DNA of 30,579 bases from Gnetum montanum (taxonomy: Eukaryota > Streptophyta > Gnetopsida > Gnetales > Gnetaceae): assembly GCA_015680685.1 (NCBI GenBank), contig MNCI01034286.1, forward strand, positions 144,223 through 174,801. Direction: 5' to 3'. The notes under the pieces were generated by a model that saw only the letters and a list, made by a program, of their open reading frames with translations, was not told the origin of the DNA and searched no databases. The translations under genes and the position numbers were made by a program. Below, piece by piece: positions 21,516 through 30,579 of this stretch; position 1 is the first letter of the stretch; the number at the start of each line of letters is the position of its first letter.

Positions 21516-21630
21516 GACCTGCAAGTCGGCATCGCCATACTCTAATGTTCGCCCTCCCAAAAATCCCGCCGCAACTGCTGGCTATCTCTGGCATAAGGAA
21601 CCTCGGACAGCGAAGGCTGATCCCGTGACG

Positions 21631-21677
21631 GAACGGAGGAGAGCAGGGCAGAGGAGAGGAGAGGAGAGGGGAGGGGC
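21631..21677 (+). promoter_or_regulatory. CSLD: GA-rich tract in the CSLD 5' UTR
   Basis: An almost pure purine stretch of GGAGAGCAGGG and GAGAGGAGAGG units lies directly before the start codon. Such GAGA-type tracts are frequent in plant leaders and core promoters; the role here is inferred. Confidence 0.5.
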
Positions 21678-21688
21678 GTTTCAGGGCA

Positions 21689-24600
21689 ATGGCGTCGTCG
21701 CCGAAGCCAGGCGTGTCTCGGAGCTCGTCGCGGGCGGGAATGGGGACGGGATCGGCCGGACCGGGGGCGGCCGCGGCGGCGCCGGGCGTGACGTTCGCGC
21801 GGCGGACGGCGTCGGGGCGGTACGTGAGTCTCTCACGCGACGATCTGGAATTGTCGGGGGAGTTCAGCATCAACGGCGATTACATGAACTACACCGTGCA
21901 CCTGCCCCCGACGCCCGACAATCAGCCCATGGATCCGGCGGTGGCCAGCAAGGCGGAGGAGCAGTACGTGTCCGGCTCGCTCTTCACCGGCGGCTTCAAC
22001 AGCGTCACGCGCGCGCATCTCATGGACAAGGTCATCGACGGCGAGGCGACGCACCCGCAGATGGCCGGCGCCCGCGGCGGGTCCGCCTGCGCCGTCCCCG
22101 GCTGCGACGGAAAGCTCATGCGCAACGAGCGCGGCGACGACATTCTGCCGTGCGAGTGCAATTTCAAGATCTGCAGGGACTGCTACTTCGACGCCGTCCA
22201 CACCGCCGGCGGCCTCTGCCCCGGCTGCCGCGAGCCCTACAAGCTCGGCGAGTACTATGACGAGCAGATGCGGGCCGCCAACGCCGCCGCGTCCTCGGCG
22301 TCCGGACCGGCGCTGCTGCCCCCGCCCAGCACGAATAGCAGCTTCAACGGCAGCGTCGGCGGTGGACCGAAGCCGGAGCGCCTGCGTTCACTGGTGCGGT
22401 CGAACAAGAGCTTGGCGCGCAGCCATACGGGTGTTATGATGCGCAGCTATACGGGCGTGGCGGATTTTGATCACAACCGCTGGCTGTTCGAGACCAAGGG
22501 CACCTACGGCTACGGCAACGCCTTCTGGCCCGAGATTGGCAACGAGTCCGCCCAAGGGATCGATGGGAATATATCTGATGTCAGCGTCCAGCCTTGGAAG
22601 CCCCTCTCCCGCAAATCCCCAATCCCCGCCGCTCTGCTTAGTCCCTACAGGTTCGTTCGTTCGTTCGTTGTTTGCTGTGTCTCGTTTCTTCTGGATTTTG
22701 AACCGACTCTTGTTTGTGCTCTTAATGCTCTGTGCTGTTCACATTTGTCCCCGACCTCTTCCCGATTTCTTCTGCGTTGTTTGTTGATTTTGTTTTAACT
22801 GTGCGGTAGTTATGTTGTGATTCGTTTTCCGCCCGAGCAATGGTGTGGTATTTGGTGATTTTTTTGGGCATTGGCGTTCTAGATGCTGTTTCCGTTGCAG
22901 AGGATTGAGGATTACGGTTTGATTACATTCTGTGCTATTTGATGATTGCCTGTGCGCATTCGAGTTGATGGTATTTTAGATCTATCATAGACCTGGTTTG
23001 GTTTTGTGTCCGTTTAGAAAAGTTGCGTTCTCTTCAGGTTTTCTGTATCGAAGCTCACTGCAAAACATTAGTCGCGTTTCTGGGTTGCGCAGAGCATCTG
23101 GCAGTCAATTTGTGTGGAATAACGCTACGGGTTAGTGTCTTACGGCCGATGCTGATGTTTGATGGATTTTGTGTGTGTATGGATGTGGCAGGCTGCTGAT
23201 AGTAGCGCGAATGGTGGCGCTGTCTCTGTTCTTAACATGGCGGGTCCGCCACCCGAACAGTGACGCGATGTGGCTGTGGGGGATGTCGGTGGTATGCGAG
23301 CTGTGGTTCGCCTTCTCGTGGCTGTTGGACCAGCTGCCCAAGCTGGCGCCCGTGAACCGTTCCACGGACCTGACGGTGCTCCGCGAGCGCTTCGAGCTGC
23401 GCAACGACGTGCCGTGCGAGAATCCAGAAGTGTCCGACCTGCCGGGCGTGGACGTCTTCGTCTCCACGGCCGACCCCGAGAAGGAACCGCCGCTGGTGAC
23501 GGCCAACACCATCCTCTCAATCCTGGCTGTGGATTACCCCGTGGACAAGCTCGCCTGCTACATCTCCGACGACGGCGGCTCTCTTCTCACGTTCGAGGCC
23601 ATGGCGGAGGCCGCCTCTTTCTCCTACGTCTGGGTGCCCTTCTGCCGCAAGCACAACATCGAGCCGCGTAACCCGGAGTCGTACTTCAACAGCAAGAGAG
23701 ATCCCACCAAGAACAAGCTGCGTCCGGATTTCGTGAAGGACCGACGCCGTGTGAAGCGCGAGTACGATGAATTCAAGGTGCGCATCAACGGTCTGCCCGA
23801 CTCCATTCGCCGGCGCTCCGATGCTTTCAACGCCCGCGAGGAGATGAGCGCTCTCAAGAGATTCAGGGAGCACCCCCCGGATGACCCCAGCGAGACCGTC
23901 AAGGTTACCAAGGCCACCTGGATGGCCGATGGCGCCCACTGGCCGGGCACCTGGACCGTTTCTGCCCCTGAACACTCTCGCGCCGACCACGCTGGCATTA
24001 TTCAGGTAACCTGCTCCTTCTACTTTTGGATTTTTTCGCTTTTTTTTCCTCAGAAGTTTTGTTGGTTTCGGTTGGTCTCTTGTTGGCCTTCGTTTTTCTC
24101 CTGACCCGAGATCGAGATGGCCACCTGTACGCAGTTTTGTTTGTTCGGATCCGTTGGTCTTCGGAGTGTTTTGGGTGTTTAGGTGATCTTTCAACGTAGA
24201 AAGATGGGGATTCAGTGTTCACACTCGTTGCCTTTTAACGTTTTCCACTCGGTTTAAGTTCTTAGGAAAATAATTCTATTTCTGTAGCAAATAGCATTTT
24301 CAGTCAACCCATCATCGCTAACGCACCTGACTTAATGCCATTGAGTTTTACACGACGCGGATATGGCGAGTAATTGATTAATCGTAAGTTGGACTTTGAT
24401 GATGAGCTGGTTTCACTTACGTTTCAAACTTTTCTGATTTTTTTGATTTTCAATACGTAAATTTAAAATGCTTAAATTTAAAAATCTTAATATATTTTGG
24501 TTGGCTTTTTCCTTTCCGCGTCATCTAGGCCACCGAGTTTTTTAGTCAAGAATTTTCCCGAGTTTTTAATCATGGGTTAATGCACCCATCCTTTTCATCT

Positions 24601-26765
24601 AGTAACCACTTTTCGAGACAGTTTTAGGTAGTTTCACTTCCGCCAGGCCCTGGAATCACGCAGATATCACCGCGTCCTTATTGCATTTGCAAGTATTAAA
24701 AAACTCTCGTGTGATCCGAGATCAGCGACGATCATTTGTTTTGCATGAAATGTCAATAGAATCGGACCCCAGACTCGGGTCGTTGCATACTCTACATACG
24801 GGGTCTCCAGAACACCTCAAAATTCACCACTCCTTAAAATGCCAACCGGTCTCCGTAGCACATGGAGACGGTGTACAGTCACCAAATTGCAAGCTTTCTT
24901 TTCGTAGCTGGTTTTTCCGGGCCAGTTCATTGAATCCATCTCTCGCTCCGAAGCTCTGAACAAACAGTCCCGATTCGTACAATGTGTGGCCACAGGTGAT
25001 GCTGAAGCAGCCGAGCAGCACGTCGCTGCTGGGATGTCCGGACGAGAAGATGGTGGATTTCACGGACGTGGACATCCGGCTGCCGATGCTGGTGTACGTG
25101 TCCCGCGAGAAGCGCCCGGGCTACGACCACAACAAGAAGGCGGGCGCCATGAACGCGCTGGTGCGGGCGTCGGCGGTGCTGACCAACGGCGCCTTCATGC
25201 TGAACCTGGACTGCGACCACTACATCTACAACTCGCAGGCCATCCGCGAGGCCATGTGCTTCATGATGGACCGCGGCGGCGACCGCATCTGCTACGTGCA
25301 GTTCCCGCAGCGGTTCGAGGGCATCGACCCCAACGACCGCTACGCCAACCACAACACCGTCTTCTTCGACGTCAACATGCGCGCGCTGGACGGGCTGCAG
25401 GGCCCCGTCTACGTCGGCACCGGCTGCGTCTTCCGCCGCATCGCGCTCTACGGCTTCGACCCGCCGCGCCTGCACCGCCACGGCGGCTGCTGCGGCCGTC
25501 GCAAGTCCAAGGTCAACCGCGCGCCGTCGCAGGAGGAGCTGCACCTGCCCCACCACGGCGCCGACGGCGACTACGACGCGGACGACCCGGAGGCCTGGGA
25601 GTCCATGTCGGTGGCGCTGCTCCCGAAGCGCTTCGGCAACTCCACGATCTTGGCGGAGTCCATCCCGCGCGCGGAGTTCGAGGGGCGCCCGCTGGGGGAC
25701 ATCCCCGGCGTCAAGAACGGGCGCCCCGCGGGCGCCCTCCGCGCGGCGCGGCGGCCGCTCGACGCGGCGACGGTGGCGGAGGCCGTCAGCGTGATCTCGT
25801 GCTTCTACGAGGACAAGACGGAGTGGGGGCGCTCCGTGGGCTGGATCTACGGCTCCGTGACGGAGGACGTGGTGACGGGCTACCGCATGCACAACCGCGG
25901 CTGGAAATCCGTGTACTGCGTCACCAAGCGCGACGCCTTCCGCGGCACGGCCCCGATCAACCTGACGGACCGCCTGCACCAGGTGCTCCGCTGGGCCACC
26001 GGCTCCGTGGAGATCTTCTTCTCGCGGAACAACGCGCTGCTGGCCAGCTCCCGCATGAAGTTCCTGCAGCGAATCTCGTACCTGAACGTGGGCATCTACC
26101 CCTTCACGTCCCTGTTCCTGATCGTCTACTGTTTCCTGCCCGCGCTGTCGCTGTTCTCGGGGCAGTTCATCGTGCAGACGCTGAGCGTCTCGTTCCTGGT
26201 GTACCTGCTGGCCATCACCGTGATGCTGTCGATGCTGGCCATCCTGGAGGTCAAGTGGTCGGGGATCGACTTGGACGAGTGGTGGAGGAACGAGCAGTTC
26301 TGGCTCATCGGCGGCACCAGCGCGCATCTCGCCGCCGTCATGCAGGGCCTGCTCAAGGTCGTCGCCGGGATCGAGATTTCGTTCACGCTCACTTCCAAGT
26401 CCGTCGGGGACGACGAGGACGACGAATTCGCCGACCTGTATCTCGTGAAATGGACGTCGCTCATGATCCCTCCCATCACCATCATGATGGTAAATATCAT
26501 CGGCATCGCCGTGGCAACCGCCAGGACCATCTACAGTGAGATTCCGCAGTGGAGCAAGCTCATCGGAGGGGTCTTCTTCAGCTTCTGGGTGCTGGCTCAT
26601 CTGTATCCCTTTGCCAAAGGACTCATGGGCAGAAGAGGGAAAACACCCACCATTGTTTATGTGTGGTCGGGGCTGCTTGCCATTACCATTTCTCTGCTCT
26701 GGGTTGCCATTAACCCCCCGGAGGGCAGCCAGGGCATTGGGAACAGTGGCTTCCAGTTCCCCTGA
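21689..26765 (+). CDS. CSLD: Cellulose synthase-like D (CSLD) glycosyltransferase, three exons
   Basis: Family 2 processive glycosyltransferase of the Golgi/plasma membrane. CSLD proteins make beta-1,4-linked glucan-type wall polymer and act in tip growth and cell-plate formation. Exons: 21689-22650, 23192-24005, 24996-26765; all introns are GT-AG and the joined product is 1181 residues, normal for CSLD. Residues 134-180 form a RING-like Cys cluster (C134, C139, C155, C157, C162, C165, C177, C180). Two N-terminal membrane segments (about 322-337 and 347-366) precede the cytosolic domain with D448 (SDDGG), D664 and D666 (DCD), D883 (TED) and QVLRW at 921-925, then six C-terminal membrane segments. 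The sequence [19 protein letters not shown] and the moderately long N-terminus favour CSLD over CESA. The start lies in GGCAATGGCG, the first ATG of this frame after the purine tract. No stop or missing catalytic residue, so it is probably functional. Third positions are extremely GC-rich. Confidence 0.96.
22651..23191 (+). other. CSLD: CSLD intron 1 (541 bp, phase 2)
   Basis: Donor TACAG|GTTCGT after the codons for SPY, acceptor GTGGCAG|GCTGCT. Splicing rejoins AG and G into the Arg codon of SPYR-LLIV, just before the first membrane segment. The intron begins with four GTTC units in tandem. Confidence 0.92.
24006..24995 (+). other. CSLD: CSLD intron 2 (990 bp, phase 0)
   Basis: Donor ATTCAG|GTAACC, acceptor GGCCACAG|GTGATG. 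The join gives HAGIIQ-VMLKQ, an unbroken and highly conserved stretch of CESA/CSLD proteins. The intron is clearly more AT-rich than the exons and has no domain of its own. Confidence 0.93.
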
Positions 26766-27640
26766 ATTCGATTCCATTGTGTATTTCAGATTTCCGGTTC
26801 CCCTGAAGAAGACGAACGTATTTTAGGATCGATCTCTCGGCAGAGCAGGGGCGGGTAGCGGTTTGGTTTGAGGTTTTGGGGATTGTCTGCAGCCATTTGC
26901 CGCTTCCTTGGATGTTTCTTTTCTGTTTTTCGTCTACGGTATTGACAATCACCACCATTCATTTTGGGAGTTGCAGCTTCTGCTGGTAGAGACCAAGGCA
27001 GGCAGGCCCCTTTGCTATTTTTTATAAACTCGATTTTGTCATGGACACCCTTGTGCCCTTCTGATGTGTGTGCTTCCAAAGTTGTGGTATAATGCTTCAG
27101 ATTGATTTCTCTGCAAGCAGCGCATCATTTGACCCTACTGTTGGACAGTCTTCCTTGTTGTGCGTTATAAAAAGCAGTATAAAACGAATTGGTCTGAAAC
27201 GTACGTACTTGGCCCGAACCAGGGCATCTAAACGTGTCCTTGTTGGTAACGTCTGCTTAAATAGCAGTTTCTGTTGGCGTTCTCGCGCGCAGTAGATGTG
27301 TGAATTTCTCTCTCGTATTTACTTGAACGGTATAAAATTCTTTTGGCACCGCCGCCCAGCCGTTTGGACTGAAGCTGGGCTTGAATCCTTCCAGGTTCTT
27401 GGCAGGACCAACAAGCCTAAATGGAATAGGATATGTCCTGAGCTATCCGACAGTCGAACGACTGATTGCGATAGTAAAAATACAATGCTATTAATGATCA
27501 AAGCGACAAAGAAAACCGACAAAAAGCACGCCAAGTTCCTGCAAGAGCAATTAAATTAGAAGGAAAAACAAATCAGAAATAAACAGACGCAGAATGAGGA
27601 CCAAGGTTATGTAGCTGTGTAAGTGATTATTAGTTTTAGG
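26766..27640 (+). other. CSLD 3' UTR and downstream intergenic DNA
   Basis: No further gene seen. GC drops quickly after the stop codon. Possible poly(A) signals are weak variants only (TATAAA near 27024, TATAAT near 27088); the transcript end cannot be set. AATAAA occurs near 27578, probably too far. The small open frames here have no recognisable domain. Confidence 0.5.
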
Positions 27641-27936
27641 TGTTGCTTGCGCTAATCATTCTTGGCATGCGACCATGTCGTATGGGCCTTGGCGTCCAAT
27701 TTGCCTCAAATATTTTATTGCTTTTAGGCTCTAAAGATAAAAACCCTTAAGGATTTGCTAAGATTTGCAAGAGATTGCTTTAACTAGCAATGGGTTTTTG
27801 ACAATGGCTCTAAAGATAAAAACCCTAACCTTTTCATTATTATCTTTAACTAGCAATGGGTTTTTATGCTAAGATTTGCAAGAGATTGCTTTCAAGCATA
27901 TGCATTGGCAATTATCCTTAAGGATGTTCCCTAACA
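27641..27936 (-). repeat. Possible copia 3' LTR remnant with duplicated modules
   Basis: On the minus strand the segment would begin TGTTAGGGAA and end GCAAGCAACA, with TGTT/AACA ends, downstream of the copia tail. Inside, three modules are duplicated: GGCTCTAAAGATAAAAACCC (near 27726 and 27803), CTAAGATTTGCAAGAGATTG (near 27759 and 27869) and TAACTAGCAATGGGTTTTT (near 27780 and 27847). No clear polypurine tract abuts it and the partner LTR lies outside the window. An alternative LTR start is the TGTAAAGTGG (minus strand) near 28045, which follows a purine-rich AGAAGGAGAA. Confidence 0.3.
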
Positions 27937-28011
27937 AATAAAATCAATATATAAAAGCAAAAAACGAAATCATAGAAGAAAATAACAATGGAGCAAATCA
28001 TGGTGGGAAAA

Positions 28012-30285
28012 TCAAGATAGATTTGCGTTCAACCACTTTACAATTCTCCTTCTAAAAGGTAAAGTTGCTTTGAAGAATAATCTTTGAAGAAGACCAAATG
28101 ATGGTTGATACCAGAGACTTTTAAATAGGTGTTGACTTAGCAAGTATGTTTGTATAATTTGCTTCTGCTTTTTAATTTCCTTCCATATATAATAATAGTG
28201 TATTTCAATGTGCTTCATTTGTCCATAAAAAGTTGGGTTCTTAGATATTTATTGAAGGTTCTTAGATAATAATAGTGTTTTGACTATCATAGCCAATATT
28301 TATTGAAGGTTGAGTGATGCCAAGTTTAGCTATTAGCCTTTGAAGCCATAGAGTTTCTCTACATGCTAATTTAGTAGCAAAATTCAGCTTTAGAGGTAGA
28401 TTGAGCAACACAGATTGTTTTTGACTTTTCTAACAAACAACACCACCAAAGAGATTAATAACATATCTACCAGTAGATTTCTTACTATCAATATCCTTGC
28501 CCCACTTTGTATCAACAAAGCCATGTAGTTTCATAAAACCATTTTTATAATATATCCCATAATTCCCAACACTATGAAAATATCAAAAAATTGGCTTCTA
28601 AAAATTTTAGGGTTCTAAAAATTTTAGCCATGAATTCTTTTTTTTTTTTTTTTTTTTGTCTTTGGGCATTGTTTATTACTAAGTTTGATACTAATTTTAG
28701 AGGGTGTAGCTATAGGTTTGCAATCTTGCCTATTAAATTTTTAAAAGATATTTTCAACATAGGCTAAATTTCTAAGTTAAGGCCTTTTATCAACCTTGTC
28801 TCTTTTAATTTCCATATCCAAAATCTTTTGTATAGCACCAAGATCTTTCATTTTAAACTGAGAAGATAGATAAAGTTTCAATTCTTGATATCATGTATGC
28901 CATTTCCTACTATTAACATGTCATCAACATATAGTAGCAAAATAATGTATTTTGTACTTTGTATTTTTAGCATACATACAAGAGTCTTCAACACTTCTAA
29001 GGAAGTTAAGATTTATCATGCAGTTATTAAACTTTTTATTCTGCATCCTTGGTGTTTTTTTGGATGCATATAATAACTTTAATAATTGACACACATATGC
29101 TCTTTTTCTTTTATTTCATATCCTTCAGGTTAAAGCATATATTTTTCTTCCTCAAGATCACCATTGAGGAATGTTATTTTCACATCTATTTGTTCCATAA
29201 ATAGCTGTGATAGACAACAATGATCTTATGGATGTTAATTTTACTACTAGAGAGAAAATTTCATCATAATCAATTTTTTTTTGAGAATATCCTTTATATA
29301 CAAGTTGGCCTTTGTATTGATGTCCAAGTTTTATTCTACACATCCATTTATTTCCAAGTTTTATTTTTATGAATTGATGACATTTCAACATTTATTACTT
29401 GTTTCTACATTGTATTTTGCATAGATAAATTCAACTCATCATGTTGATGGCTCATCATTTTTACTGAACAACACATATTCCTCTAGATGTGAAGGTAATA
29501 TTTTTATTCATGTTGAATATCTTAATGACTCATCTTTACTTTGTTGTTCACTTAAACTAGTTTCTCCCTCTTCATGTGGTTCCTCCTTGTTTACCATATT
29601 ATCACTATCTTGTTACTAAGGGGAATATTGCTAGTCAAGGAAGGATGATCTTAAGGAATTTCATTATTAATTTCAATGGGTACATACTTAGAAGTTATAT
29701 CGTTTGATGGAGTTTTAGCATTTGAAGCTTCCTTTATAGATCCACATCTTTCTTTAAACATAACATTTTCACTATAAATAGTCCTTTTAGTCAGAAACAA
29801 ATTTTTATAAAAAGCATTAAATTCATTTGAGCAAAATTCATCACCATTGCCAATTTTAAGAACTTTATTTTTCTTCTGAAAATAGTTCTCAACATGAGCT
29901 TTAAATTCTTTAAAATTTCCAAATACCTCAAATTTATGTCTTAATAAATAAATCAAGCTCTTTCTAGAATAATTATCAATAAAAGAAACATAATACAAAA
30001 CACCTCCAATAGAACTTATTTTAATATCTTAAACTAGTTCACATACATCACTATGTATTAATTCTAATATCTGAAGAGATTTAGCAATACTTTTCTAAAA
30101 ACCATTATGCCTTTTTTTTAGCATGCAAATAATGATGACAAAAATCTAAGGAATCTTTTGAAATCTTAAATATACCTTGCTTATAAAAGTTCCTTAAGCC
30201 CTTTTTCACCAAGGTGCCATATTCTTTTATTCATACTTGAATTTAAATCAACAATGATAAATGCACTTAGTTTTTGTTTTAATGT
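28012..30285 (-). pseudogene. Decayed Ty1/copia pol (integrase, RT, RNase H)
   Basis: Read on the minus strand, domains occur in copia order. A GAG-pre-integrase piece (about 30250-30180) reads IWHLGEKGLKEL. The integrase core (29998-29651) has FIDNYSRK, but the second acidic motif reads IGNGDEF where DNGGEF is usual, so a catalytic Asp is lost. RT (29391 to about 28700) shows KWMCRIK, LVYKGYSQKKIDYDEIFS, VKLTSIRSLLSI and, after breaks, LLYVDDMLIVGN (YVDD box near 28920) and FKMKDLGAIQ. RNase H (about 28560-28280) reads LHGFVDTKWGKD, KKSTGRYVI and ETLWLQRL. The tail (28218-28170) gives HIEIHYYYI. Many stops and frame shifts; the upstream gag part is cut off by another element's LTR at 30286. 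Confidence 0.85.
28638..28657. repeat. T20 homopolymer within the copia remnant
   Basis: Twenty consecutive T residues between the RT and RNase H remnants. Probably a mononucleotide expansion or sequencing-sensitive site; it is not an element boundary as far as I can see. Confidence 0.8.
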
Positions 30286-30579
30286 TGATGAGTGGCGAGG
30301 TACCCCTACACTCAACCATACGAAAAGAGCGTAGCACGTGCGATCCATTCGAACTCTGCAGACTAAATGCCTAAACGCCCCATGGAACACTTGGGTTTAA
30401 TCATTCGTTGTCTTCCTAGACTTACTTCTTGTTGTCACGATGTATGGTTAAGTAAGTCCGAGGTATATGATTTTTTTGGTCTTTTATGGTTTTATATCTT
30501 CTATACTAAGAGCGAAGGGTTGAGAAACTAGCTAACTCTAACTAAGGACCCAAGTCTAAATTAACTAGCGTCAGCATCC
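30286..30579 (-). repeat. Second, inverted copy of the 18438-19234 LTR (partial)
   Basis: Reverse-complemented, the last 294 bp of the window align with about 18940-19234, including the ACGAATGATTAA, GATCGCACGTGCTACGCT and GTGTAGGGGTACC blocks, and end exactly at the same CATCA. Left of 30286 the copia frame resumes, so this LTR (or element) inserted into the copia element. The rest of it lies beyond the window. Confidence 0.85.

Noticed and set aside
24927-26777. 616-codon open frame on the minus strand opposite CSLD exon 3, and a 517-codon + strand frame in another phase
   Set aside because: Both arise from extreme GC bias at third positions of the real CSLD exon. Their products are low-complexity Arg/Ala/Val/His-rich sequences without domains.

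Overview
This window is nuclear DNA from a land plant. The evidence is one large intron-containing cellulose synthase-like D (CSLD) gene with GT-AG introns, surrounded by nested plant-type LTR retrotransposons (Athila-like and Tat-like Ty3/gypsy, plus Ty1/copia). I cannot fix the clade. Large, old, nested LTR elements and a very GC-rich CSLD gene would suit several lineages, including non-flowering ones. There are no bacterial features.

Layout. (1) 1-2880: broken gag-protease remnant of an Athila-like Ty3/gypsy element on the + strand, followed by AT-rich sequence without recognisable pol. (2) 2881-17176: one complete but degenerate 14.3-kb Ty3/gypsy element of the Tat lineage, lying on the - strand and inserted into (1). 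It has two LTRs, a 5-bp target-site duplication (ACACC at 2876-2880 and 17177-17181), a candidate primer-binding site, a polypurine tract, gag, protease, a long non-coding spacer, reverse transcriptase, a decayed RNase H, a second (archaeal-type) RNase H, and an integrase with its D,D-35-E triad. Every coding block is broken by stops or frame changes. (3) 17182-18437: continuation of the interrupted host element, ending in a purine-rich tract and a 797-bp LTR (18438-19234). (4) 19235-21500: intergenic AT-rich DNA with a candidate tRNA-derived SINE, then the CSLD promoter region. (5) 21689-26765: intact three-exon CSLD gene encoding 1181 residues, in a GC- and CpG-rich island. (6) 26766-27640: 3' UTR and intergenic DNA. 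(7) About 27641-30285: decayed Ty1/copia element on the - strand (integrase, RT, RNase H, C-terminal tail). It is interrupted at 30286 by a second, inverted copy of the 18438-19234 LTR, which runs off the window.

The only gene likely to serve the host is CSLD, a Golgi/plasma-membrane beta-glucan synthase family member linked to tip growth and cell-plate formation. Everything else is mobile-element DNA. I did not find a clearly new biological system. The least explained structures are in the Tat element: a degenerate AGTTTAA/GTCAT repeat present in two separate non-coding compartments, a 2-kb protease-RT spacer with an acceptor-like splice site and a lysine-rich antisense ORF, and a 5' LTR that has lost the segment carrying the candidate TATA box. 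One ambiguous base (N at 6885) sits between two near-identical 116-bp copies and looks like an assembly join.
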